Below are positions 30,326 through 42,839 of a DNA stretch of 64,000 bases, piece after piece. The notes beneath the pieces are model-generated. The model searched no databases. It saw nothing but the letters and a program-made list of their open reading frames with translations, and had not been told where the DNA came from. The DNA comes from Mauremys mutica (Eukaryota > Chordata > Testudines > Geoemydidae), in the NCBI RefSeq assembly GCF_020497125.1, contig NC_059081.1, positions 13,728,105 to 13,792,104 of the forward strand, in the 5' to 3' direction. Both the position numbers and the translations under genes were made by a program. Within the stretch, counting starts at the first letter, position 1. Each line of letters opens with the position of its first letter.

Positions 30326-30689
30326 GTGGTTCAACACAGGGAGGCTGATCGCTTAAAAAAAAATCCAAATAAAGTCCCTCTGTTCTTACAAAGAAAACAA
30401 GACTTTAAAAGACACATTGGAGAAATCGGGTGGTGAATCGTGTTTTCATTATTGGTCAAATATTTAACTCTAGCCCCATAAAATAATAAGATCTGACTGT
30501 CATTATTGACCTTTATTAACTGGAGTCTGAGATTTGTGATTCAGTGCAGCGCTCTTGATGGGATCGAGAAATCCGCTACGGAAGTAGCTGATTTATATTC
30601 ACTGTTGTGTTTAAATTAACGTAGCGGCTGTAAACACCTGCACTGCACAGCGTTTAACCTTTCCAAGTCATGTGCAGCCCCAAGGCTTC

Positions 30690-30760
30690 GGGGCCTGATC
30701 CAAAGCCCACGGATGTCAACGGGAGACTTTCCACTGTCTTCAGTGGACTTTAGATCAGTT
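30690..30760. repeat. Dispersed repeat with cttcagtgg core
   Basis: 'gggcctgatccaaagcccac' faces 'agtggactttagatcag', centred on 'tttccactgtcttcagtgga'. Same family as 53941 and related to 5511. Confidence 0.55.
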
Positions 30761-30769
30761 CCTTGGTGA

Positions 30770-32390
30770 AGCAGAACTCCTTGAAGTGCAAGTCACCTCT
30801 TTGCACACAAACCCCAAGTGGTCTGGCTTAGTGCAGGGGACTCAGTGCGGGTGGGGGGACAGAATTCACACTCCCCTGAACCTGGGGCCCCTGGCGGCTC
30901 TTCCAGCCTTTTGGATAGAAGGGCAGCAGCATGCTCTCTGCATCCCTTATGTGTGAGGAGGGGGATTGGGCTGCTAGATTCACGTAGCTGTGGTGGTTCC
31001 TGCGGGCTCTTCCCTGGCCCACTACAAAGCCATCTCCACACCAGCCTATTCAGCACCATTGCATAGACCACATTTGCAGCCCGCATGGGGTGCAGGAGGC
31101 ATCTTGATTGCACTTGCTCTGTCTACATCCCCCCAGTCCGCCCATTGCAGGACCTAAATGGTGCAGAGGGGCCAGTGCCCTGTGCACCACAGTGAACTCC
31201 CTGAGCCAGCCAAGCATTTAAACACTGCCATCAATAGGACCACTCGTGTGCTTCAAGTTCAGCATACACGCAAGTCCTGGGCTGAATCCAGGCCTAAATA
31301 AATGGAGCATCTGGATCAATGCAGTTGGTTGGATACAATGCCAAAAGCCTGACTCTTGCTACTTTTGCATCCACACCCCCAATGGGTTTGCAAGGAATTC
31401 AGGGGCAGGCTGTAAGTGTGTATTAATGACCAAATTATTAGACAGACAACTAGCATATATGCCTATTATCTGCTATTTTGTGCTTCCTTAATTATTTTAA
31501 TTAAATTGCAGAGAAACCTAGCAGGCCAGTAAGCAGCTTTCACTGGTGTGTAGTTGAGGGAGTATGACCAGCGCAACAGGTGTTAATCATTACAGGACTT
31601 TGGCTGCATAATGTCTTTAAATCTCAGGCTTGGAAGAGTCTGCTTATGAAATCATGCTATTCCCATTACAAATGGATTGATTTTCAGTGGATAGCTTGAG
31701 ATTTGCTTGGAGTGAATCTCTGCCAAGAAATGCGTAGAGATGAGAAATCAGATAATCCCGTATGATGTGGTCCCAGTTTCGGGGGAAAAAAGTTATTTTT
31801 ATCTCCCTTCCCCCTTCTATAAATTAAAGCATTTAAATATTCTGTTCTAATGATTGCAGACTGATGGAGTAGCCCTAGTGCAGGCAGAATAAAAAGAGAG
31901 ATGTCAACATGACAATAAATGTATGTGCCAGACATAAATATAGTTAATGTCAGACCGACTGTCTAAACACAGAGAATAAAAGAGAGATTTTCTTTCTGTA
32001 TGGACAGTAAAGCCAAATCGTTCACAGGAGATATACTTCCCCCCTCTCCTTCCCCCAAAAAACACCTTATGTAAGGCTTTAGTCACAAAACTTAGACCCT
32101 GATCTAGATTTCAAACACTCATGCGTTCAGGGGAAGGCTGGGTGAGAAATTAGATCTAGGGTTTTAGCTCAGCCCATTATAAAGATTTGCACTCAAATTT
32201 TCAAAAGTGTGCACTCATGTTGTGTACCTCAATTGCGCACACAACCTGAGACAACTAGATTAGAGGCCACTTAAATGCTTTAATGCCACACTTCTATAGT
32301 CACTTTTGCTGTCCATTTGCTCTAGACCGATATCCAGTGACCCAAAACTTCCTGATGGGGATCAGTGCTGAGTCTAATCTGAAGTCTTGT
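30770..32390. other. Intergenic, nothing recognised
   Basis: No supported gene. A piece at 32175-32300 resembles the 'ttttcaaaagtg' foldback at 54127 but is too decayed to delimit. Confidence 0.45.
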
Positions 32391-32393
32391 CTA

Positions 32394-32497
32394 GGTTTGC
32401 ACTGATTTAAACTGGTTTTGTTAAAGCAGTGCAAACCCTTGTGTGGACACTGCTAAAGCAGTTTTAAATTGGCTTATATTGATTTCTCTTAAGTCAG
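32394..32497. mobile_element. Half of a decayed DNA transposon, cut by the foldback pair
   Basis: 'gtctaggtttgcactgattt', 'aaactggttttgttaaagca' and 'gcagttttaaattggcttat' resemble the internal parts of short chelonian DNA elements. It ends at the TAA of the next element, and no matching second half is clear after 33098. Confidence 0.4.
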
Positions 32498-32500
32498 TAA

Positions 32501-32796
32501 GGGCTAGTCTACACTTACCGCGCGGGTCGACGCGGTGAGTTCGACTTTCCGGAGTTCGAACTATCGCGTCTGATCTAGACGCGATAGTTCGAACTCCGGA
32601 AGCGCTAGTTCGAACTCCGGTACTCCACCTCGGCAGCTGGAGTTAGCAGAGTCGACCTTGGAGCCGCGGAGTTCGGTTCCGCGGCGTCTGGACGGGTACG
32701 TAGTTCGAACTAGGGTAGTTCGAATTCAGCTACGCTATTCACGTAGCTGAATTTGCGTACCCTAGTTCGACCCCCATTCTTAGTGTAGACCAGGCC
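32501..32796 (-). mobile_element. CpG-rich foldback DNA transposon, copy 3 (inverted)
   Basis: This is the reverse complement of the copies at 25084 and 32800: it starts 'gggctagtctacacttaccg' and ends 'agtgtagaccaggcc'. TAA precedes (32498-32500) and follows it (32797-32799). Internal hairpins are well kept ('gaactatcgcgtc ... gacgcgatagttc'). Confidence 0.88.
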
Positions 32797-32799
32797 TAA

Positions 32800-33095
32800 G
32801 GCCTGGTCTACATTAAGGGGGGGTGTCGAACTAAGGTACGCGACTTCAGCTACGCAAATAGCGTAGCTGAAGTCAAAGTACCTTAGTTCGGGCTACTCAC
32901 CCGTCCAGACGCCGCGGGATCGAAGTCCGCGGCTCCAAGGTCGACTCCGCCACCGCCGTTTGCGGTGGTGGAGTTCCGGAGTCGACCGGAGCGCGTGGGG
33001 AGTTCGAACTATCGCGTCTTGATTAGACACGATAGTTCGAACTCCGAGAAGTCGAACTCTCCGCGTCGACCCGCGCGGTAAGTATAGACTTACCC
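32800..33095 (+). mobile_element. CpG-rich foldback DNA transposon, copy 4 (head to head with copy 3)
   Basis: It starts 'ggcctggtctacattaag' immediately after the TAA shared with copy 3 and ends 'agtatagacttaccc' before TTA (33096-33098). It carries the same internal hairpins. Together with copy 3 it makes a 595-bp inverted repeat with a 3-bp centre. Confidence 0.88.
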
Positions 33096-33477
33096 TTAGA
33101 AACAGGCTTCCACAAAGCTCGTGTTCTAGCTTTATCACTTTGGTTTACAATAGAGTACACTTTGCTTGGAAAGCACCCACTGACAACTAGTTGCGGAATA
33201 ACTCACTGTAACTAAACACATCATTACAGTACCCAAGCCTACTCCTCATGTCAAGGTTCAGGTCCTCTCTTTCAGACACCTGTCCATAAATGTCCCAAAT
33301 GATTTTGGGACCCAGTGTAAATGCTCTTAACCAAAACTATATTTTACTGGCAATTTTACAGAAACTAGGACAAAATTAATAAAATAAAAAATAAGTAGAA
33401 ACAAACATGTCTGATCAAATAGTACAACAGTGGCTCTAGGCTGGCACAGAGTTTATATTAAATGATAATGAAATGTT

Positions 33478-33905
33478 TCTTACTAGAGTGGGTTGGAAAA
33501 ATTTTGTCAAAAATTGCTTTTCACCAAAATTGATACATTTAGAAAAACTTGCAGATGGACAACATTTTGTTTAGAAAAAAAATGAATCAAGGCATTTCAA
33601 TAATCCCATTTTAACATTTTCAGAATGAAGTTTTGAGTTTTTGAAATGAAACTCATTGGTTTTTCTTTATGTAAAAACATTTTAAAAGGGTGAAATCGGA
33701 ACAAAATGTTTTAACGTGATCAAAACAGAACATCTTGAGTGACCCAAACCAAACAAATATTCAGAATTTGATTTTGTGGGACATTTCAATTTTTTTATTC
33801 TTTTTTTAGTTTTGTGCCATTTCAGAATGAACAGGGTTTCAGAATCACAGCATTTCTCACAAAATGGAAAACCCAGTGTCCCGCTCACCTCTGCTTAATA
33901 TAGCA
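33478..33905. repeat. AT-rich dispersed repeat (unclassified)
   Basis: Runs such as 'aaaattttgtcaaaaattgc', 'ttttgagtttttgaaatgaa' and 'tgtgccatttcagaatgaac' give weak self-complementarity. It ends near 'cagtgtcccgctcacctctg'. I recall similar blocks in reptile DNA; class unknown. Confidence 0.35.
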
Positions 33906-36900
33906 GGGGAAAAAAGTTGCCTGTTATTTGCCCAATCGAATGTGACCTGTTTGTGCTTGGCAGCTATTCTGATGGCATGTATCAAAGAATTAGTGCCCTG
34001 CTCTAAATAGAGATGTTGTAGATATACTCCTGTAGAGACAGGCCGTGACAGTTAAGTCTCAATTAGTATTTGGCATTACCTCAGCTATATTCAACACATA
34101 ACTATCTTTTTCCTTTTGCAAACCCGTTTTCTTATCATTCAGAAGCAAACTCAATTATAATTCTTCCCAGGCCAGACATGAGATCATTTTCGCTTCCCCT
34201 CTCATCAATGTCCATCAGCCACTCTTTTGTCTCTCTAATGATTCCCAGTCAATGTGCTGGAAACAGGCCTGGACGTGGGGCCTGGGAACTTGCCAGCAGG
34301 CAACACTCGAAGGCTGCATGCCAATAGAAAGATTTAGTCCAATAAGAAGAGGAGAAATATCAGGTGACATAAAAAACCTGGAGCAGCTTGGTCTTGTTAG
34401 TCATTTGCTCACTCTCCCATGGTCCCGTTCTTCCTCCCCCAGACAAAGGGCTCTGATGTGCCATCCAGGTGTTGTCCTGAGCTGGAGGCAGGATGGAGAA
34501 GCAACACACTGGGAAGGCACAAGGAGTCCAGCTGCTGCTCCCCCTTTTAAGGGGATGCAGCATGTGCTGTCCTGCCTACATCCAGCCAACTCTGCTGGCC
34601 GGTGCAGCACAGAGGAGGTAGGACAATATTTCCACCTTTTCCCCACCCCTGCATGTCTCTTCTTTGCCCAGGATCAGTCTGAAAGAGGAGCATGTCACCG
34701 CCCGTCCTTGCCCTCAGGACACGGTAGTATACCATGGTGCCCTATCCCAGGTTGTTACTGAACAGCCATGATAAGGCTGAGAATGCTATGTGGGGAGCAT
34801 GGTGCCATTTGCGCTGGCCCTGATACTTGCCCACAGTATTCGCATGTTACCTGGCTAATCCACACCGTGTCACCTCTTATCATTGGGGCGGTTCTACTGT
34901 TGGATAAATCCTGGCCTCAGTGAACATCCTATGCAGCTGGCTTGTGTGTTGGGGAATTCCTTAGGGGCCAGCGGGAGAAGGAATCCAGACCGAAAAAGGT
35001 TTAAAAGTTGCTAAAATTCCCTACTCTGGCTTATCTGTTCTGTCTCCTAAACTGCCGCCTTTCCCCGAGAGATTCAAAACCATCATGGCTTCTTCAGCCA
35101 AACCCTCCTCCTTATTATAGGCCCTGAATCTCACCCAATCAGGGAACAGAAATAATATCATGTGATGTACGCGGCCAGTCACAACTAAGCAGCTCATCTT
35201 ATATTACAGGTCTCAGGTATCTGACAACTCACGGGGACTGTTTCTCACCAATTATTGGATTAAAAACATGCTCCCCAAACCTTCAAATAACAGCTTGCTA
35301 TCGGCTTGAGGGTGTTCTGTGAGCTGAAAAAGAGGCTGAATTCACTGAATAAATGATTCACTGCAGTTGACACACTAAACACTAGTAACAACCTTCAGCC
35401 ACCGTGGACCACTTGGGCTGGTTTTGAAAAGACCAGCCCGAGGTAAAAGGCTTCAGGCCCCTGAACTGTCCAGTCCCATAATTTTCTATCATATAAATCA
35501 AAGTTAATAATTCTCTGTAAAATCTGTAAGCCTGGGAAGGAGGGTGCTATTCATCAGCCTAGGATGGTTTGCAGAGCATTGTATCTCTATTGCATGAAAA
35601 AGACACAGTGTCACAATGGGCCTGGTCAGTGCCGTGATGTTTGTGTGGAGATGTTGCAGGTGTGCAGTGATGTTGCACTGCGTATGTGTGGGCCTTTAGA
35701 ACACACAGCCTGTCTCTCACAGTGTGTTTGCACAGTCTGTAGTACAAAGGCTCAGGCCCTGCTTGGGGACTATGGATGCAATGCAATAACACCAATACTG
35801 ATTAGCAGAGAGCTTATAAAACTGAAGTGATTTCCTCAGAGAAAAGTAAATAAAAGCAGGACTGGGGGTAAAGACACCCTTACAGGATGGTCAAATGTAG
35901 ATATCATATAGATTCTACCCCAGCATGGATGCGGCACAATAAATAATATGGAGTTAATAAAATAAAGGCTGAAAATAGGATTAGAGTGGCATTTGAAAGG
36001 AAATATGCTTTCCGGGCTACATTTCCCACTGTAGTGTGCGGGGAGTTATCCACATAAATCCTATTAATGCTGACTGCATTTGTCAGATAACTCCATGCTT
36101 GGTTCTCAGAAAATTTACCTCCTGATGTCTTTTTTACTTTAAGAAAATTAAAGGTTTCGAAGTGTTTTCTAGTAAAGTGCAATTACAAGGAAAGCACATC
36201 GAGTCAGACTCAGTTGTAGAAGCTTAATTTTAGTGGAGGATGCATATGCATTTATTTATCTAATTTACTGCAGATGTAATAAAAGTCCATATAGAAGCTC
36301 TGAGCATCCTAATGATAATTAAACTTATAATACCAATGATAACCACGCAGCAGACATATATACTATTGTACAGATAAACGAACCCCACTAGCAAATAGCA
36401 GTCAATAAGCCAATTTACCTCAGACAGCCGATTAATCAAAATGGAGAAGCCCTTTAGCCTCCATCCTTCACAGGGACATACCCTCATCCTTCCCCAAAAG
36501 CCTGGGTCAAAGAATTTTACACATTCCTGGAAGGTCAAGTATGGGCTATATTGGATGCAGCAGGTAGCATGTTCTGGAGCCTATAGTTGTCACAGAGAAC
36601 CCTCCCTGTGGCAGCCCTGGTCTCTTTGATAACAGGGAGATCTACCTAGAGTGCCTCCGCTGGCTTCTGTGGCAGTATGTCATGGGAAGAGAGTTGGTCT
36701 CTAAGGCAGGCAGGACCCAGGTCATTTAGGACTTTATGACCAACACATCCATGAAAACTGTTCCTTCTCTGCAGCAATACACAGTATTTGTGGGAACTGG
36801 GGAGAGCTCCGTTCAAGTGTCTTTAAGTTTCCCGAGTCAATAAACTTTACAGGCTCGCTCTGTAGTCGCATGGCAAAGAAAACCCAGCCCTTGCCGCTGA

Positions 36901-37185
36901 CATTAGTGCCAGCATTCCATGCCACACGAGTGAGTGCAATAGTAACGCAATAAAGAAGACACTGCTCTATGTGATGTTTCATTTTGGGGTGGCTGGGGAC
37001 AGTAATAAGCCAGTCACAGGTGAATGCTTTCATCTCCTACGCTATCTATAAATAGAATGCCATGGAGGGCAAACTAACTTTATTGATGCTGATTGTCACT
37101 TTTCTATCACATTCTTAAAATAAAAAAAGTTACCACTTTACCACTGCGCATGGCTTTGCTGCTTCTGCCCAACTGTTACCCCTAT
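33906..37185. other. Intergenic, nothing recognised
   Basis: No supported gene, RNA or nameable repeat. Confidence 0.45.
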
Positions 37186-37372
37186 CAGGGGCGGCTCTAG
37201 GCATTTTGCCGCCCCAGGCACGGTAGGCAGGTTGCCTTCAGCGGCTTGCCGGCGGAGGGTCCGCTGGTCCCGCGGCTTCAGCGGACCTCCCTCCCGGCGA
37301 CCGGCAGAGCGCCCCCCGTGGCTTGCCGCCCCAAGCACGCGCTTGGGGTGCTGGTGCCTGGAGCCACCCCTA
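37186..37372. mobile_element. hAT-like MITE of the ggctccagg group
   Basis: Ends 'caggggcggctctaggca' and 'tgcctggagccacccct' are imperfect inverted repeats matching the ends at 21627 and 23341. The target duplication is not recognisable. The interior is GC-rich ('ttgccgccccaggcacggta'). Confidence 0.65.
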
Positions 37373-37727
37373 TAATCTTTGGTGACTTCAAACTGACTGG
37401 ACATCTGTGGTCTGATTAACTAGCTGCTCTATCTGACTGCAATGTAATTCCAGTCTCTTCTCTAGCAAAATGCTGCCCCGTAGATAAACAATTTGAGTAA
37501 CGCGGGGTAGCAATTGTGAGCTGTTGACTCAGGATGAAAATTACTGACAACATTGAATTTGTCCACAAATATACGCAATGACAAATCATTTCAATGCGCA
37601 TCTGAGGGCATTTTCTTTTCTTCCTCTTTTAGGGCCCAATCCTGTGAGCCACTAAGCTGCCTTTGCTCCCACTCAGCCCCCCTCTGGAGGTGATCTGCAT
37701 CTCAACTCTTGGGCCCGTGAACTCCCA

Positions 37728-37938
37728 CTCAGCAAAGCACTTAAACACGTGCTTCATTTTATGCACTTTAGTAATCCCATCCCTATTCTGCAAAGCACTG
37801 AAGCACGGTGCTTATGTGGCACTGAAGTCAGTTAAACCAGTCAAGATTAAGCACGTGCTGAAGCGTTTTGCTGAATCGGGATGGGATTACTCAATGCTTA
37901 AATTTAGCGACATACTCAAGTGCTCTGCTGAATGAGGG
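37728..37938. repeat. Large dispersed quasi-palindrome (aagcacgtgcttc family)
   Basis: 'agcaaagcacttaaacacgt|gcttcatttta' is mirrored twice by 'gaagcacggtgctt' and 'taagcacgtgctgaagcgtt|ttgctgaat'. The centre includes 'gcactgaagtcagtt'. Arms are imperfect but extend over nearly the whole 210 bases. Confidence 0.65.
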
Positions 37939-40900
37939 CATTGGTGCAGTTAGGTCCTGATCCTGCACCACTGGAGGCAGCAGCAGAGCTCCTGTTGACT
38001 TCAGGGATGCAGGATCTGTGCCATAGTGCCTTCACCAGCCTATCTGAAATCTTGGAAGGGAGGGTGGAGTCCACCACAGTCCAGACCCACTCCTTCAAAT
38101 GCGGGAGGGCCACAGAGCCATGAACCAGCTAAACAAGGGGTCAACCAGTGATAAAACAGAAATGGGATCCAAGCTGTGAAACAAGGGAATGTGATGGGGA
38201 CACTGAGCAGAGAACCCTGGACAACGGTCACTGCTCTACGAAGGAGCCCAAAGAATCCATGGATGCTGTCCGGAGGACCTCTGCCTGGAGACATGAGAGC
38301 TACACACTCGCACAAGGGGATGTGGTGGTGGGTTTTACCCCTACATGGACTACGTCGATCTTGGGTCCAGGTGCAGGGGGAGAAGCAATTAAGCCTACTA
38401 ATGATTCTGGAATCATTAGCAGCTAGAGACAAATGAAAACAGCTCCTCTGTGCCTCATGGACCAGAGCTTCATGTAGCAAGCTGCCTGACATATAGCATC
38501 GTAATTGCTCCATCTTGTGGTACAGTACTAGATGGCTGTTTAACTGTAGCTATACATAGAGGGGATCGAACCACACAGTTTGGATCTGGATGTCAAAGCT
38601 CCCCAGACCACACACCCAAAGTTTAGGGATACTTAGAACTATGCTTTGGTTTGGGCCCATCTCTAGTCACAGCTAGATTTTGGACTGCAAGCAGGTCTGT
38701 GCACCTATGCCCTGGCTTTTCTTACAGATAGACATTGGCAGGAACTGAAAAAGCCCAGCGTGGGCATGTTGACTCCTACCATGTTCCTATGATGCTCTGG
38801 TAAGTTTTAATACAGAAAAGTTTACCCCTGCAGTTGTGATACCACAATAACATTTTTCTATACTGCAACCTTCCTACAAAGTCAGTGACATCACTTAACG
38901 AGACCAAAATACCTGCCAAATTATATCCTTTGTGGCTGCTATTGGGAGGCATTCGGAGGATGGCCAATCAAGGTGGCAAATGCCATTATTACAGAAATCA
39001 TATTTTGCAAGTAAAATATGTAGCCAACCGGTGGCTCCTCAGTTAGTGCCGTGCATAGCCCCTGGTTTTTGGAAGTGCCAAAAGTTTTCTGAGCCTATCC
39101 ATTAGAAAATCCTTCCAATTAAGTTCTCAGTGTTCTCAGTAATTAAGTGTGTCTATCTCTTGGTGAAAGAGCGAGACTTCTCTGTATGGAAAAACTGGTC
39201 AGAAATAAAAATGCATTTTCTGAAGGTGAAAACCTGGAGATCATTTTTAATCTTCATCTGTGAAATATCACTGCCCAAATCCACAGGGCAAATGGAACAC
39301 TAAACAAAGCCTAAGTCCCTTCTTTTAAGGGGCCCAGTCCTGCAAAGTGATGATTAATTCCCACTGGTTTCAATGGAAGTTGAAGGGGCCCAATACCACA
39401 CAGGTTTGGGTCCAAAGCATGCAGGCAAACAAATACAAGGAAATAATAATTTGTCTCAACCTCGGACTCTTAAATCAGCTTTGTTGAGCTGGGATGGAAT
39501 GGGTTTAACGTTCATTCTTTTAAGAAAGTTGGCATTAAAAACTGACCATACAGCTTTGCACATTGTTAAATACAAACCTGTATTTAAATACAAACCTGTT
39601 TGTCAGTGTCCGGATCCACTGAGCATAATGGAGCCACACTGATTTACACCAGCAGACGATCAGACCCTGACTAGCCAGACTTTGGCTCTATCATCATCAT
39701 CTCTATTTCCAGCTATCTTATTTTTCTAAGGCTTGACACCACCAAGATCCCAGAAATGATTCACCGCAACATACATCAAGAAAAGCCGTCAGCGGCTTTA
39801 ACTAGGAGACATCAGACCTACAGTTGCGTTCTTCCTGGTTCTTTTTGCTTGTATGAAGCTGTGAAGTTAATCAAGTAATGAAGCTTATTCATAATGGTTT
39901 TCAGCAGGAAACCATGACTCGGAGAAGCAGGCTGCAGCCTCTTTCTTCCCTTCTCTTCCTGTGGCTCAGCAGTAGACCCGTTAATGCAGTGACAATCTGC
40001 AGGTGCACTCTTAAAAAGTTACTTGCTCAGGCACTTACTTCGCACCATGCTGATTAGCTGATGAGAAACAGAGGCCTCAAAAATGTGGGGAAGAAGAGCA
40101 ACACAGAATACTGGATGGATATTTCATGTGGAAGCCAGCGAGGATACCTCAAAAAGGAATTAAAGTGGGCCGTGTTCAACTGCAAAGCAATAATAGGGGT
40201 AAGTCGTTCCTTCTGTTTACTGGCGGCATTGAGTAAGAACTAGCTGGCATTTCTGTGCATTACGAATCCTGTCTTCAAAGCATTTCTGTCTCTACTGCCT
40301 AATGAGCTAAATGACTGATACAGCTGTCTAGTTGGTTCACTAACCTTGTTAAGTGTTGGGTTTAGAATGTAATTCCCAAAGAAGATATACTAAAGATTCT
40401 TCTGGTAGTAGTAGTACCATCTGAGTCTTGAATTCCCAAGGACTCTGTGGCATGTTAGATCAATAGCCGTTCATGCTCAGAAGCCAATGTAAGGATTATC
40501 TATGGAAGGGCAAACAGGGTTCCCCTAAATTTCAAACTCACTCAAATCCTGCGAGATTTGGTATTTTTTACTTGAACATTACTGGGATCATGTTCTACTT
40601 AGGTGAGATTGTGAAATGAAGGAGAAGAGAATGGAGAGAAGGAAAAATCTCCATGTGGATACTCTTATTCCAGCAGAAGAGGGTATTTCTATGGTTTAGT
40701 TTGTATCATTTGGGAAGAGGTTTAAGGTCAGCCAAGACCTATATATAACTACGTAGACATGACCTTAGTCTGAGAGTTCTGCAGAATCTTGAATTCCATA
40801 AGTTTCTTCCATCTCTAGATTTAACCCATCCAGCTTACTAGATAAAAAAGTTTCCTCCATAATATTAAGCAAAACCTGTGCACTGCTTTTATGTCCCTTT

Positions 40901-42650
40901 CTGAGGGCCTTTTCATGGATGGAATGAAGGTGTGGTGTCATGAGCATGATGAGGTTGTAGCAGGGCACACACACAGCTCAGAGAAAAGACAGGTAGACAT
41001 GAGGCCAAAGTGCTGGAGATATTCAGGACATGGGATCCAAGAGTCTGATTCCTTCTTGTCTGTTCATTATTGATTTTGTGACATTGGTGGGCTGGCATAA
41101 TTCTGAGCTACGCTTTGTAGGCTGTACGTAAGCAAGTCATACCGCTGCTATGCTGTGAATAATATGAATTATTGTTCTCTGGCATCTCCAGAGACCACAG
41201 CACTAGAAGAATGAGCTCTCTCTGGACTGTAGGCCCAGCAAAGAGACTCACCCAAATTCCCCTGGAACCTCATCCTGACCAGGGCTATCTGCGGAGCTTC
41301 TAACAAGCAGCCAGACACAGATGAGGAAGCCAAGTTGAAGCACAACTTTCCGAAGAGGCTTTTGCCAAGTTTCCCCCACTTGTCACTGATTAGTAAGCCA
41401 CTCAGAAGGGATCCGGACTAGAAGGAAAGAGTGAGGAGGTGGTGGCGGGGAGTCTTTGTGTTGACAGAGTTCAGTTGTTCCATCTGAAAAGGGATTGGAG
41501 GAGACGGAACGAGCAGAATGGGGCTCACAAGGCTGAAATAAAGGATTCCCCCCCAAAGGATTTAAACATGGTCCTTCTAACTAGTTTATAGAGAATTGTG
41601 ACTTGGATGCCTTGCTCAAGGGAATACAATACTACAGTGATAGCCAGGGCTGATGGGAGGTAGGGACAATTATACTAGGCCCCCAAGCTCAGGGAGCCCC
41701 CGAAAATGTCTAACATCTGTGTAAATAACGTCACGGTATCGCTAAAAGAAATAAATTTGACTGATGAATACAAGTGAAAAGATGGTCATTAGAAGGCAGA
41801 AGCAGAGCAGTGTTTGCCTTTAACAAGCAAGATATGACGGGGTCACATGTACATTGCGTGAAATGGGGCTGGTGCTGCTACCTGGTGCACAAAAGTGGAA
41901 CAGCCGTGAAAAGACCAACAAAGACACTTCTATCATGCGGTATCTAGGGTTCTACTGTAGCATTACTAGCAAGTTAGAAGCAGTTACATCAGTTGTGGAA
42001 ATGGAGCAATGTTTTAAAGTCCTCCCCGCTTATGCTGATACTGATACTGCAAACATAATATGAAGGAGAAAAATATGTTGGCTAGAAACTAGGTAAGGAA
42101 CTACACACAGCAGGTAGCCTAAACAGGCCGGGATAGAGATCAACTCTCCCGTGAAAGTGCGATTAATAAATATGAAGTTACTGCAGTGAGGCATAGCGCT
42201 TATGCTATTCTGAGATATGCAGAATTTCAAATTCAGACTGAGATCCAGCTGAGAGAAGAAATGTTTTTTAACATACATGTCACCCAAATACTGAACAATG
42301 GAAGGACGATGATAAATATTGCGGGCTATAATGTTCGCTCTCCAAACACAAAGGCAGACACATGCCCTCACTGAAAGAATGCTTTAAAAAGCAAAGGGCA
42401 TGAGATGTTTTGGTCCGTCCTTGAATGAGTGTTCCTGTAAGAGACATGATAGCTAATTGTGAGGTGAGAGTTCTGGTCCCTAACCACCCCCCTTTTGGTA
42501 CAGGTTAATAACTGCCTCTGCTTTTAGTTGGGACCTCTTATATGAATGAGTATTTCACTGTCAATTTTGCGTGAATAAAGACAAAATAATAAATTAAGAG
42601 GGAGATACAGAAAGCATCTTTCATTTGGGCCTAAATTTAGGTACATGTAG
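37939..42650. other. Intergenic, mostly without recognisable features
   Basis: Two decayed dispersed repeats are present (39330-39400 with 'ggtttcaatggaagttgaag' and 39606-39667 with 'tgatttacaccagcagacga'), plus a hAT fragment at 41645. Otherwise I see nothing. Confidence 0.45.
41645..41715. mobile_element. Truncated hAT-like MITE fragment
   Basis: 'cagggctgatgggaggtagg' followed by 'gacaattatactaggccccc' resembles the left part of the element at 50690 ('cagggccgcccag ... gacaatttgccccaggcc'). No right end is found. Confidence 0.45.
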
Positions 42651-42655
42651 AAATA

Positions 42656-42835
42656 CACCTCTACCCCGATATAACGCTGTCCTCGGGAGCCAAAAAATCT
42701 TACCGCGTTATAGGCGTTATATCGAACTTGCTTTGATCTGCTGGAGTGCGCAGCCACGCCCCCCTGGAGTGCTGCTTTACCATGTTATATCTGAATTCGT
42801 GTTATATTGGGTCACGTTATATCGGGGTAGAGGTG
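42656..42835. mobile_element. MITE with TA target duplication (Tc1/mariner- or pogo-type)
   Basis: Ends 'cacctctaccccgatataac' and 'gttatatcggggtagaggtg' are perfect 20-base inverted repeats, flanked by TA on each side (42654-42655 and 42836-42837). Subterminal copies of 'cgttat' repeat inside. At 180 bases it has no coding capacity. The intact ends suggest a recent or strongly homogenised family. Confidence 0.88.
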
Positions 42836-42839
42836 TATT

